Origin: Burkholderiaceae bacterium
GTDB taxonomy: Bacteria > Pseudomonadota > Gammaproteobacteria > Burkholderiales > Burkholderiaceae_C
DNA length: 50,258 nt
Reading direction: 5' to 3'
NCBI GenBank assembly: GCA_004322085.1
Contig: SCRR01000295.1
Location: 1 to 50,258 of the forward strand
Of this stretch, positions 16,572 through 25,162 are shown piece by piece (position 1 is the stretch's first letter; each line of letters starts with the position of its first letter). The position numbers were made by a program, and so were the translations under genes. The notes beneath the pieces are model-generated. The model had not been told where the DNA came from and did no database searches. It saw nothing but the letters and a program-made list of their open reading frames with translations.

Positions 16572-17957
16572 ATGGCCGCCCGCGACAGAATCGTTCCACT
16601 GGTCGTGGCCTGCCCACTGTTCCTGCAGAACCTGGACACCTCGGTCATGGCAACGGCGTTGCCCAGCATCGCCCATTCGCTCAATGTGCCGGTGCTGCAC
16701 CTGAACCTGGCCATCACCTCGTACCTGCTGAGCCTGGCGGTGTTCCTGCCACTGAGCGGCTGGTTCGCCGAGCGCTTTGGCGCACGGCGGGTCTTTTGCG
16801 GCGCCATCGCCTTCTTCTCGCTGGGCTCGGCGCTGTGCGGTACTGCAAATTCACTGCCCTCGCTGGTACTGTTTCGCGTGCTGCAGGGCCTGGGTGGCGC
16901 CATGATGGTGCCGGTCGGACGCCTCATCCTGTTGCGTAGCGTGCCCAGTGCGCGCATGGTTGCCGCGATGGTGTGGTTCACCGTGCCACCGACCATTGGC
17001 CGCATGGCGGGCCCGCTGTTCGGCGGCGCCATCGTCACCTGGGCCTCGTGGCGCTGGATTTTCCTGGTCAATGTCCCGTTTGGCCTGATCGGGATCGCTC
17101 TGGCACTGACCTTTGTCGACGAGCACCATGAAGACGCCGCCCCCGCACCCTTCGATGCCGTGGGGTTCGTGCTGCTGGCCTTGGGATTGACTGCACTGCT
17201 CGGCGCGATGGAGGTGACCGGCAAGGCCCTGGTGGCCAGCTGGGTGACCGGGGCGGCCGCCGGGCTGGGCACACTGGCCCTGGGTCTGTACATCCTGCGC
17301 AGCCGGCGCGTGGCGCGCCCGATCATCGACCTGGCGATCCTGCGCTACCGCACTTACCGTGCCGCCATCTTCGGGGGCCTGCCGCTGCGCATCGCCATCG
17401 GAGCCTCGCCGTTTCTGCTGCCGCTGATGCTGCAAGTGGGTTTTGGCCTGTCCCCGTTGGCCTCTGGAACAATCACGGTCGCCACCGCGATCGGTTCGCT
17501 CGCAACCCGCGCCGTCATGGTCCAGACGATTCGTCGCGTCGGCTTTCGCTCGCTGCTGATCGGCGCGACGATGCTGGCCAGTCTGGTTCGCGCCAGCTAC
17601 GGGCTGTTCCAGCCCGGCACGCCGCACGCGCTCATATTTGGTGTGCTGCTACTGGGAGGTCTGGTCAACTCGATGGGCATGGTGGCACTGCAGACGCTGG
17701 GTTTCTCACAAATCCCGAAACCCCACATGAGTCACGCGACGACGCTGTCGAGCATGGCGCAGCAGGTCTCCATCAGTCTGGGGGTGGTGATTGGCGCCGA
17801 ACTGGTGAGCGCGGCCGCCTGGTGGCACGGCCGCAGTTCGGCGCAGCTGCTGGCGCGCGATTTCTCGCCGGCCTTTGTCGCACTGGGCGCGATGACGCTG
17901 CTGTCGCTGTTCTTTTTTGTACGTCTTGGCCACGACGAAGGCGCCGAGCTGCGCTGA
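16572..17957 (+). CDS. MFS drug exporter, DHA2 (EmrB/QacA) type
   Basis: A 461 aa membrane protein with 12-14 hydrophobic helices. Diagnostic are LDTSVMATALPSIAHSL in helix 1, the GWFAERFGARRVF loop after helix 2, the LFRVLQGLGGAMMVPVGRL motif, and a proline-rich helix 5. It probably exports hydrophobic or drug-like compounds using the proton gradient. It stands alone between aroC (divergent) and the CBS-domain gene (convergent). Substrate unknown. Confidence 0.9.
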   Translation: MAARDRIVPLVVACPLFLQNLDTSVMATALPSIAHSLNVPVLHLNLAITSYLLSLAVFLPLSGWFAERFGARRVFCGAIAFFSLGSALCGTANSLPSLVLFRVLQGLGGAMMVPVGRLILLRSVPSARMVAAMVWFTVPPTIGRMAGPLFGGAIVTWASWRWIFLVNVPFGLIGIALALTFVDEHHEDAAPAPFDAVGFVLLALGLTALLGAMEVTGKALVASWVTGAAAGLGTLALGLYILRSRRVARPIIDLAILRYRTYRAAIFGGLPLRIAIGASPFLLPLMLQVGFGLSPLASGTITVATAIGSLATRAVMVQTIRRVGFRSLLIGATMLASLVRASYGLFQPGTPHALIFGVLLLGGLVNSMGMVALQTLGFSQIPKPHMSHATTLSSMAQQVSISLGVVIGAELVSAAAWWHGRSSAQLLARDFSPAFVALGAMTLLSLFFFVRLGHDEGAELR

Positions 17958-17983
17958 CAGCACCCACCGCAGTGGGCCGGAAC

Positions 17984-18439
17984 TCAGCCTTCGGCCGAAT
18001 CGTCCCCGGCAGGCCAGTCCCTGATGTAGGCCTTGAGCATCTTGTTTTCGAAGTTCTGGCTTTCGACCACGGTCTTGGCAACGTCGTAGAAGCTGATCAC
18101 GCCCATGAGCATCTTCTTGTCCAGTACTGGCAGGTAGCGCGCGTGACGGTCCAGCATCATGCGGCGAACCTCATCCAGTTCGGTCTCGGAGGTGCAGGTC
18201 AGCGGATGGTCTTCCATGGATGCGCGCACTTGCGTGACGCCAATGGCACCACCATTTTTCACCAAGGTCAGTATCACTTCCCGAAACGTGAGCACGCCAA
18301 CCATGTCGCCATGCTCCATCACGATCAGCGAACCAATGTCCTTCTCGGCCATGATCTGCACCGCCACGGCAACCGGGTCATCCGGTGTCACGGTGTACAG
18401 GGTGTTGCCCTTGACGCGCAGGATATCGCTGACTTTCAT
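17984..18439 (-). CDS. Tandem CBS-domain protein
   Basis: A 151 aa protein made of two CBS motifs (about residues 5-65 and 75-135: DDPVAVAVQIMAEKDIGSLIV and DEVRRMMLDRHARYLPVLD). The start is ATG 18439 with GAGGAGAG upstream. Stand-alone CBS pairs bind adenine nucleotides and act as energy sensors or modulators of a partner. It is convergent with the MFS gene. The partner is unknown. Confidence 0.9.
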   Translation of the reverse strand: MKVSDILRVKGNTLYTVTPDDPVAVAVQIMAEKDIGSLIVMEHGDMVGVLTFREVILTLVKNGGAIGVTQVRASMEDHPLTCTSETELDEVRRMMLDRHARYLPVLDKKMLMGVISFYDVAKTVVESQNFENKMLKAYIRDWPAGDDSAEG

Positions 18440-18523
18440 GCTGCTCTCCTCGTGACTGCCAATGTTGAATGCCTCTCCCCGACATGGTGTAAATATAGCC
18501 CACAATGTTGATTCAATACTGAT

Positions 18524-18575
18524 CCGGATGGAGGGTCAAGTCCGCGCCCAGGGCAAGGACACCTCCTCGATCCGG
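18524..18575 (+). promoter_or_regulatory. Structured leader upstream of metY
   Basis: A nested inverted repeat: CCGGAT (18524-18529) pairs with ATCCGG (18570-18575), GGAGG (18530-18534) with CCTCC (18562-18566), and GTCC (18540-18543) with GGAC (18557-18560), leaving a 13 nt loop and a 3 nt bulge. It ends 23 bp before the metY ATG. It matches no SAM or SAH riboswitch consensus I can recall. It could be a leader RNA fold or a DNA palindrome for a regulator. Confidence 0.4.
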
Positions 18576-18598
18576 TTCCATACACTTTCGGAGACACC

Positions 18599-19915
18599 AT
18601 GTCCGGTTATTCAGACCCTGGTTTTGACACTCTGGCCGTTCACGCCGGCGCCGCACCCGACCCCGCCACCGGCGCGCGTGCCACGCCCATCTACCTGACA
18701 ACCTCCTTCGTCTTTGAAAGCTCCGATCACGCGGCCGCGTTGTTCAACCTGGAGCGCGCAGGCCACGTCTATTCGCGCCTGTCCAACCCCACCAACGCGG
18801 TGCTGGAGGAGCGCGTGGCGGCGCTGGAAGGAGGCATCGGTGCCATCACCACGGCCAGCGGGCAGGCGGCGCTGCATCTGGCCATCGTCACGCTGATGGG
18901 CGCGGGCTCGCACATCGTGGCCTCCACCGCGCTTTATGGCGGCTCGCAAAACCTGCTGCACTACACGCTGCGCCGCTTTGGCATCGAAACCACGTTCGTC
19001 AAACCCGGCGACATCGACGGCTGGCGCGCAGCGATCCAGCCCAACACCAAGCTTCTTTTTGGCGAGACCGTCGGCAACCCGGGCCTGGAAGTGCTCGATA
19101 TCCCCACTGTGAGCGCCATCGCCCATGAAGCAGGCGTGCCTTTGCTAGTGGACTCGACGATGACCTCGCCTTGGCTGATCCGGCCGCTCGAGCATGGCGC
19201 CGACCTGATCTACCACGCAACCACCAAATTCCTGAGCGGCCACGGCACGGTCATCGGCGGCATCGTGGTCGACGGCGGAAGCTTCGACTGGGACGCGGCA
19301 TCGGCCCGTGCCCCGGGCAAGTTCACCGAGCTGACCGCGCCCTACGACGGCTACCACGACATGGTGTTTACCGAGGAGTCCACCGTGGGCGCGTTCCTGT
19401 TGCGCGCGCGCCGCGAAGGGCTGCGCGACTTCGGCGCCTGCATGAGCCCGCACACCGCCTGGCTGATCCTGCAGGGCATCGAGACGCTGCCGCTGCGCAT
19501 GGCGCGGCACATGGCCAACACTGCCCGGGTGGTCGAATTCCTGGCCCGCCACCCATTCGTGGCGCGCGTGGGCCATCCGATGCTCGAAACCCATCCGAGT
19601 CATGCGCTGGCGCAAAAACTGCTGCCGCGCGGCGCCGGCTCGGTGTTCAGCTTCGACATGAAGGGCAACCGCGAGCAGGGCAAGAAGTTCATCGAGACAC
19701 TCCAATTGTTCAGTCACCTGGCCAACGTAGGCGACGTCCGCAGCCTGGTGATCCACCCGGCCAGCACCACGCACTTTCGCATGAGCGACGAGGCACTGGC
19801 AGCGGGCGGTATCACGCAGGGCACGATCCGCCTGTCGATCGGCCTGGAAGAGGCGGACGACCTGATCGAGGACCTCAAGCGCGCGCTGAAGGCCGCGGAA
19901 AAGGCGGGAGCCTGA
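18599..19915 (+). CDS. metY: O-acetylhomoserine sulfhydrylase (PLP-dependent)
   Basis: A 438 aa Cys/Met metabolism PLP enzyme. Landmarks are the substrate-binding YSRLSNPTN, the cofactor-stacking tyrosine in ALYGGSQN, Asp in LLVDSTMTSP, and the PLP lysine Lys210 in HATTKFLSGHG. Length and the insert after the PLP lysine (WDAASARAPGKF) fit MetY rather than the ~400 aa MetZ or MetC types. It makes homocysteine from O-acetylhomoserine and sulfide. The downstream alpha/beta hydrolase starts 2 bp after its stop. Confidence 0.9.
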   Translation: MSGYSDPGFDTLAVHAGAAPDPATGARATPIYLTTSFVFESSDHAAALFNLERAGHVYSRLSNPTNAVLEERVAALEGGIGAITTASGQAALHLAIVTLMGAGSHIVASTALYGGSQNLLHYTLRRFGIETTFVKPGDIDGWRAAIQPNTKLLFGETVGNPGLEVLDIPTVSAIAHEAGVPLLVDSTMTSPWLIRPLEHGADLIYHATTKFLSGHGTVIGGIVVDGGSFDWDAASARAPGKFTELTAPYDGYHDMVFTEESTVGAFLLRARREGLRDFGACMSPHTAWLILQGIETLPLRMARHMANTARVVEFLARHPFVARVGHPMLETHPSHALAQKLLPRGAGSVFSFDMKGNREQGKKFIETLQLFSHLANVGDVRSLVIHPASTTHFRMSDEALAAGGITQGTIRLSIGLEEADDLIEDLKRALKAAEKAGA

Positions 19916-19917
19916 CC

Positions 19918-20733
19918 ATGAATCTCAACGTCAACGGCCACGTCGCTTACTGCTACACCGGCGGCAAGCCATTCGATGCCAACAAGCCGACCGTCGCCTT
20001 CCTGCATGGCGTGCTGAACGACCACAGCGTCTGGATCCTGCAGAGCCGCTACCTCGCCCACCACGGCTTCAACGTGCTGGCCGTGGACTTGCCGGGCCAC
20101 TGCCGCAGCGCAGGCGAACCCCCCGCCAGCGTGGAAGAGGCCGCGGCGTTCGTGGCCGCTCTGCTCGATGCCGCCGGCGTGCAGCGCGCGGCGCTGGTCG
20201 GCCACAGCTGGGGTTCGCTCATCGCACTCGAGGCGGCCGCCCGGCTGCAGGCTCGCGTCACCCACCTGGTGCTGGTGGGCACGGCGGCACCCATGAAGGT
20301 ATCGCCTGCGTTGCTGCAAGCCTCGCTCGAGGAGCCTTTGGCTGCGCTGCGCATGGTCAACGTGTTTTCGCGCAGCACCCTGGCGCCGCCGCCTTCGGCA
20401 CTCGGCCCGGGCACTTGGGTCTATGGCGCCAGCATGGCGCTGGGCCGCCGCGTGTTGGCCAGCAACCCCCGGGTGAACCTGTTCCACCGCGGATTCAAAG
20501 CCTGCGACAGCTACAGCAACGCCGAAGCAGCCATCGCCGCCATCAGGTGCCCTGTGCTGTTCGTGCTCGGTGCGCAGGACCAGATGACCAATCCAAAAGC
20601 GGCGCAGCCCCTGATAGTCAAAGCGCGCGCGGCCGGCAAGACGGTGACGGTGGAATTGCTCCCCGTGGGGCACCACCAGATGACGGAGGCGCCGGATCGC
20701 ACGCTGACGGCGATCAAGGCGTTTCTTGGCTGA
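19918..20733 (+). CDS. Alpha/beta hydrolase cotranscribed with metY
   Basis: A 271 aa hydrolase with a complete triad: nucleophile Ser in GHSWGS, Asp in GAQDQM, His in VGHHQM, and the oxyanion loop FLHGVLNDH. There is no signal peptide, so it is cytoplasmic. It begins 2 bp after the metY stop, implying translational coupling. A thioester or ester substrate linked to methionine or sulfur metabolism is possible, but this is only positional. Confidence 0.9.
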   Translation: MNLNVNGHVAYCYTGGKPFDANKPTVAFLHGVLNDHSVWILQSRYLAHHGFNVLAVDLPGHCRSAGEPPASVEEAAAFVAALLDAAGVQRAALVGHSWGSLIALEAAARLQARVTHLVLVGTAAPMKVSPALLQASLEEPLAALRMVNVFSRSTLAPPPSALGPGTWVYGASMALGRRVLASNPRVNLFHRGFKACDSYSNAEAAIAAIRCPVLFVLGAQDQMTNPKAAQPLIVKARAAGKTVTVELLPVGHHQMTEAPDRTLTAIKAFLG

Positions 20734-20787
20734 AGACCCGGTTGACGCGAGTTGCGGCTCATGCGCCTATTCGCGATATAACGCGCC

Positions 20788-22131
20788 ATGATCATCACGC
20801 CGCCCATGACCTCCGAGCGAGCGCGCGAGATTGCGCGCAACCTCGACCTGCGCGCCCTGCCCTCTGACTTCTACGCCAATCCCTACCCGGTGTATGCCGC
20901 GCTGCGCGAACACGAGCCGGTCAAGCGCCTGCCCGACGGCTCGTACTTCCTCACGCGCTACGCCGACCTGATGGCGGTGTACCGCGACGCGCACGCCTTC
21001 AGCTCGGACAAGAAGGCCGAGTTCGGGCCAAAGTATGGAACAGCGTCGCCACTGTTCGAACATCACACCACCAGCCTGGTGTTCAACGACCCGCCAGCGC
21101 ACACACGCGTGCGCCGGCTGATCATGGGGGCGCTCACGCGGCGCGCGATCGACGCCATGGAGGCCGGACTCGTCACGCTGGTGGACGGCCTGTTGAATGA
21201 CATCGAGGCCCGCGGCGGCGGAGACCTGGTGGAAGACTTTGCCGCCGCGATTCCGGTGCAGATCATCGGCAATCTGCTGGGCGTGCCGCATGCCGACCGC
21301 GGCCCGCTGCGCGGCTGGTCGCTGGCGATCCTGGGTGCGCTGGAGCCCACGCTCACGCCCGAGCAGCAAGCGCTCGGTAACCGCAGCGTGAGCGAATTCA
21401 GCGCTTACCTGACGGACCTGGTGGCCGAACGGCGCCGGCATCCCGGCGACCCGGAGCACGATGTACTGACGCGGCTGATTCAGGGCGATGGATCGGACAC
21501 GCACCAGGCGGGTGGCGACACACCATTGGCGTCAAGCGGCGAACCGCTGTCGCAAGCCGAGTTGCTGCACAACTGCATCTTTATCCTCAACGCCGGCCAC
21601 GAGACCACCACCAACCTGATCGGCAACGCGCTCGTGGCGCTGCAGGAATGGCCTGATACTAAACACCGATTGCTATCAACATTGAAGCTATCAGCGGATG
21701 ACCCACAAGGGCTGCAGGCCTATTTGACCGTTGCCGTCGATGAATTCCTGCGCTTTGAGTCGTCCAATCAGCTCGGCAATCGGCGCGCATTCAGGCCTTG
21801 CAGCGTGGGTGGCTGCCAGCTCGAGGAAGGCGCCCTGATCACGCTGGGCATCGGCGCGGCCAACCGCGACCCGGCGCAGTTTGCTGACCCGGATGTGCTC
21901 GACCTGACCCGCGGCAATGGTCGCCATGGAGCCCCAGGCAGCAAGCACCTTGCCTTTGGCGTCGGCATCCATCAGTGCGCCGGCCTGAGCCTGGCACGGC
22001 TCGAGGGGCGCATTGCGATCGGCCGATTCCTGCGGCGCTTCCCCGACTACCGGTTGACCCAGCCGCCGACGCGCGGCGGGCGTGCCCGGTTCCGGGGTTT
22101 TCTGCGCGCGCCGTTTGCCATCGCGCCCTGA
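20788..22131 (+). CDS. Cytochrome P450 (bacterial class I) with an in-frame repeat insert
   Basis: A 447 aa soluble P450. The I-helix has NAGHETTTN, the K-helix EFLRF, and the heme loop FGVGIHQCAG with Cys397 as thiolate ligand. It needs a ferredoxin and reductase encoded elsewhere; the substrate is unknown. Residues about 294-314 (RLLSTLKLSADDPQGLQAYL) between helices J and K are encoded by the dispersed AT-rich repeat copy B and differ in composition from the flanks. The frame and all catalytic motifs are kept, so the gene is probably functional. It follows the metY-hydrolase pair by 54 bp; an ATG at 20806 is an alternative start. Confidence 0.93.
   Translation: MIITPPMTSERAREIARNLDLRALPSDFYANPYPVYAALREHEPVKRLPDGSYFLTRYADLMAVYRDAHAFSSDKKAEFGPKYGTASPLFEHHTTSLVFNDPPAHTRVRRLIMGALTRRAIDAMEAGLVTLVDGLLNDIEARGGGDLVEDFAAAIPVQIIGNLLGVPHADRGPLRGWSLAILGALEPTLTPEQQALGNRSVSEFSAYLTDLVAERRRHPGDPEHDVLTRLIQGDGSDTHQAGGDTPLASSGEPLSQAELLHNCIFILNAGHETTTNLIGNALVALQEWPDTKHRLLSTLKLSADDPQGLQAYLTVAVDEFLRFESSNQLGNRRAFRPCSVGGCQLEEGALITLGIGAANRDPAQFADPDVLDLTRGNGRHGAPGSKHLAFGVGIHQCAGLSLARLEGRIAIGRFLRRFPDYRLTQPPTRGGRARFRGFLRAPFAIAP
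21669..21727 (+). repeat. AT-rich dispersed repeat, copy B (inside P450 coding sequence)
   Basis: Begins ATTGCTATCAACATTGAAGC and continues TATCAGCG ... CACAAGGGCTGCAGGCCTATTT. It has the same start, order and length as copies A (14287) and C (45337). About 40 of 60 positions match copy A, and ACAAGGGCT-GC-AGGCC-T-ATTT matches copy C almost exactly. The repeat is read through in frame. Confidence 0.65.
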
Positions 22132-22167
22132 GCGGCAGGCACTGTGCGGCGCAAGGCCGCTATCGCA

Positions 22168-23466
22168 TCACCCTCCGATGTAAATGAACTTGAACAGGAA
22201 TACGCCGCCGATGAGCCAGGTCATCCAGTGCACCTCCCTGACTTTGCCGGTGAACAGCTTGATCAGACAGTAGCTGATAAACCCAAAGGCCAGGCCGTTC
22301 GCGATCGAGTAGGTGAAGGGCATCATCAGCGCCGTCACGGCGGCCGGGATGACCTCGGTGGTCTCGTCCCAATCCAGCGAGACCAGCTCGCGCATCATCA
22401 GGCAGGCGACGAAGAACAACGCCGGAGCGGTCGCGTACGCGGGGACCGAACCCGCGAGTGGCGCAAAAAACAGGGCGCAGAGAAACAGCACGGCCACCGT
22501 GATGGCGGTCAAACCCGTGCGGCCTCCGGCCTGGACGCCGGCCGCGCTTTCAGCGTAGGCCGTGGTGCTCGAGGTGCCAAGCAGTGATCCAAAGAAGATC
22601 GCGACGCTGTCCGCCATCAGGGCCTTGTTCAAGCGCCCCATCCTGGCCGGCGTCAGCAAGCCGGCGCGATTGGCAATGCCCATCAAGGTGCCGGTCGCGT
22701 CGAACAGTTCAACCAGGAAGAACACCAGAATCACGTTCAGGAAGCCCCCTGCCAGCGCGCCCTTGATGTCGAGCTGCAGGAAGGTCGGCGCGATCGACGG
22801 CGGCGCGGAGAATATCCCGGCAAACTTGTTGCCGCCGAAGAAGAACGAGGCAATGGTGGTCGCCACGATGCCGATCAGGATCGCGCCCCGCACCTTGAGC
22901 CGATCGAGCGCGACGATCACGATGAACCCGAGCGAGGCCAGCACCACCGGCGCGGTGTGCAGGTCGCCCAGTGTGATGAATGTCGCATCCGACTTCACCA
23001 CGATGCCTGCGCTCTTGAGCGCGATGATCGCAAGAAACAGGCCGATACCCACCGTGATGGCGTTGCGCAACGATTGCGGTATGCCGTTGACGATCAGCGA
23101 GCGCAGGCCGACCACGGTCACCACGATGAACAGACAACCCGAGATGAACACCATGCCCAGCGCCGCCTGCCACGTGTAGCCCATGTGCATGACCACGACG
23201 AAGGCGAAATACGCGTTCAAACCCATGCCCGGCGCCAGCGCGATCGGGTAGTTGGCATACAGCGCCATGATGGCGGTGCCCAGTGCCGCGACCAGGCAGG
23301 TGCAGACAAAGACGGCATCCTTGGGCATGCCTGCCGCGCCCAATATCGATGGGTTGACAAAGATGATGTAAGCCATCGTCAGGAAGGTGGTGATCCCCGC
23401 GACGACCTCGGTACGGACATTGGTTTCGTGCTCGGTGAGCTTGAAAACCCGTTCAATGAGCTGCAT
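22168..23466 (-). CDS. NCS2/AzgA-family purine permease
   Basis: A 432 aa inner-membrane permease with 12-14 helices. AzgA-type features are the N-terminal TEHETNVRTEVVAGITTFLTMAYIIFVNPSIL, PGMGLNAYFAFVVV, and ATGTLMGIANRAGLL. Such proteins import adenine, guanine, hypoxanthine or xanthine with protons. GAGGAGA precedes the ATG at 23466. Guanine deaminase lies upstream on the same strand, and xanthine dehydrogenase beyond it, consistent with guanine/hypoxanthine uptake. Confidence 0.92.
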   Translation of the reverse strand: MQLIERVFKLTEHETNVRTEVVAGITTFLTMAYIIFVNPSILGAAGMPKDAVFVCTCLVAALGTAIMALYANYPIALAPGMGLNAYFAFVVVMHMGYTWQAALGMVFISGCLFIVVTVVGLRSLIVNGIPQSLRNAITVGIGLFLAIIALKSAGIVVKSDATFITLGDLHTAPVVLASLGFIVIVALDRLKVRGAILIGIVATTIASFFFGGNKFAGIFSAPPSIAPTFLQLDIKGALAGGFLNVILVFFLVELFDATGTLMGIANRAGLLTPARMGRLNKALMADSVAIFFGSLLGTSSTTAYAESAAGVQAGGRTGLTAITVAVLFLCALFFAPLAGSVPAYATAPALFFVACLMMRELVSLDWDETTEVIPAAVTALMMPFTYSIANGLAFGFISYCLIKLFTGKVREVHWMTWLIGGVFLFKFIYIGG

Positions 23467-23578
23467 GTTGTCTCCTCAAGGTCAAATCGACCTGCACTTT
23501 TATTGACGCGTTCGTCCGCAGCAGCGGCAACCGGACGAACACTCCGAATGAGATATCCCGAGCGGGACACCCACGTAT

Positions 23579-23614
23579 CGGAACGGCGGAGCTCAGATTG
23601 CAGCCCCCGTTCCG
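23579..23614. terminator. Inverted repeat after guaD
   Basis: CGGAACGG (23579-23586) and CCGTTCCG (23607-23614), an 8 bp perfect stem with a 20 nt loop, just beyond the guaD stop (23625). No T-tract. The rest of the 158 bp gap to the permease start shows nothing clear. Confidence 0.35.
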
Positions 23615-23624
23615 GATCTACCCG

Positions 23625-24956
23625 TTACGCGCCGGCGCGCCCGTGACGCAACACGCCGGCGACCCACGTCTGCACGAGGTTGCGGTCGTCGGCCAGCGTC
23701 ATCCACGCGAAGGCCCGCTCGTGCAAGCCGCGCGCGACTTCCATCCGGCGCTTCGCGACGGGGTCCACGGCCCAATCCCAGACGCACACGTCCGCCATGC
23801 GGCCGGTCTCAAACGAGCCGATCTCGTCGTCGAGTTGCAGCGCCTGGGCCGAGCCCAATGTCGCCGCGTGCAGGGCGCGCCAGGCCGTGAGCCGCTGGCC
23901 TGCCATGGCCTGGACCTTGTACGCGTCGCCCATGGTCTTGATGGGCGACAGGCTGGTGCCCCCGCCTACGTCGCTGGCCAGGCTCACGGCCACGCCCGCG
24001 CCACTGGCGGCACGCCAGTCGAACAGGCCGCTGCCCAGGAACAGGTTGGAGGACGGGCTGTGCGCGATCTGCGCGCCGCTGCGCTGCAGCGCAGCGCGGT
24101 CGGCGTCGTCGATCCAGATGCCGTGTGCAAGCACGCTGCGCGCGTGCAGCAGCCGGTTGCGCGCGTACACGTCGAGGTAGCTGCGCGCCTCGGGGAACAA
24201 CTGCTTCACCCATTCGACCTCGGCACGATTTTCTGCCACGTGTGTCTGCATGTAGAGCGTCGCGTCGGCCGCGCACAGCGCGCCGGCCATCGCAAGCTGT
24301 TCAGGCGTGCTGGTGGGCGCGAAACGCACGGTGACCGCATACGACAGCCGGTCCGTGCCGTGCCAGCGGTCGATCAGGTCGATGCAGCCGCGCTCGGCCT
24401 GCAGCACGTCGTCGCGCAGGCCGTCGGGCGAGTGGCGGTCCTGCAGCACCTTGCCGGTGATCAGGCGCATGCCGCGCTGCTGCGCCGCCGTGAACAGTGC
24501 ATCGGCCGACACCTTGTGCGTCGTAGCAAAAACCACGGCCGAGGTCGTGCCATTGGCCAGCAACGCCTCCACGAACAGCTCGGCGCCGGCGTGCGAGCGC
24601 GCCGGATCGGCAAAACGCGTCTCTGCCGGGAATGTGTAGGTATTGAGCCAGTCCAGCAACTCGGTGCCATAACTCGCGATGACGTCGAGCTGCGGCATGT
24701 GCACATGCGTGTCGATGAAGCCCGGCATGATGAGCCGGCCACGGTGATCGTGCAGCTTCCAGCTGCCTTGGGGTTGTTCGGCCTGGACGCCGCAGACGCG
24801 CCCGCCCTTGATCAGCAGCCAGTGATCGGGGCGAAACCGCACGGCCGGACTGTCAACATCACCCCAATCAGGTGTTCCGGTGAAATCGAGCAGGTCGCCG
24901 CGCAGCGCGACGGGCGCGGCAGCGTTGCTGGAATCTTCGGATTGGACGGACGGCAC
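23625..24956 (-). CDS. guaD: Guanine deaminase
   Basis: A 443 aa amidohydrolase-superfamily enzyme. The zinc site begins PGFIDTHVHMPQLD and the catalytic Asp lies in ASDVGGGTSLSPI; THVAENRAEVEWV is the guanine-deaminase-type segment. It converts guanine to xanthine and ammonia. The start is GTG at 24956 with AGAGGT upstream. It is divergent from xdhA, whose product oxidises the xanthine formed. Confidence 0.93.
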   Translation of the reverse strand: MPSVQSEDSSNAAAPVALRGDLLDFTGTPDWGDVDSPAVRFRPDHWLLIKGGRVCGVQAEQPQGSWKLHDHRGRLIMPGFIDTHVHMPQLDVIASYGTELLDWLNTYTFPAETRFADPARSHAGAELFVEALLANGTTSAVVFATTHKVSADALFTAAQQRGMRLITGKVLQDRHSPDGLRDDVLQAERGCIDLIDRWHGTDRLSYAVTVRFAPTSTPEQLAMAGALCAADATLYMQTHVAENRAEVEWVKQLFPEARSYLDVYARNRLLHARSVLAHGIWIDDADRAALQRSGAQIAHSPSSNLFLGSGLFDWRAASGAGVAVSLASDVGGGTSLSPIKTMGDAYKVQAMAGQRLTAWRALHAATLGSAQALQLDDEIGSFETGRMADVCVWDWAVDPVAKRRMEVARGLHERAFAWMTLADDRNLVQTWVAGVLRHGRAGA

Positions 24957-25010
24957 GGTGGATACCTCTGTTTCAGGTTTTGGACGGTTCGGATCAAGGA
25001 CGTGCGGATA

Positions 25011-25039
25011 TTGCCAAATTGCACGCTTTGTGTCATATC
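25011..25039 (+). promoter_or_regulatory. Possible promoter for xdhAB
   Basis: TTGCCA (25011-25016) and CATATC (25034-25039) with a 17 bp spacer in the 206 bp divergent region between guaD and xdhA. A weak match; no clear operator was seen in the region. Confidence 0.3.
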
Positions 25040-25162
25040 AGTTCCCGCATGGGTGGTATCAACGACATCGCATGCGCGCGGGCGCCGGATGCGATAACTT
25101 TCAAAGTACGCCCCGAAGGCTCAGAGCGCAACCAGATCAGAGATCAGCCAGCGAGACAATTC

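Noticed and set aside
15470-16939. A 489-codon plus-strand frame running from aroC into the MFS gene
   Set aside because: Overlaps two convincing genes and has His/Arg-rich nonsense composition.
18480-18598. Possible SAM or SAH riboswitch before metY
   Set aside because: A hairpin is present, but the conserved cores of the known classes are not visible, so only an unspecified structured leader is reported.
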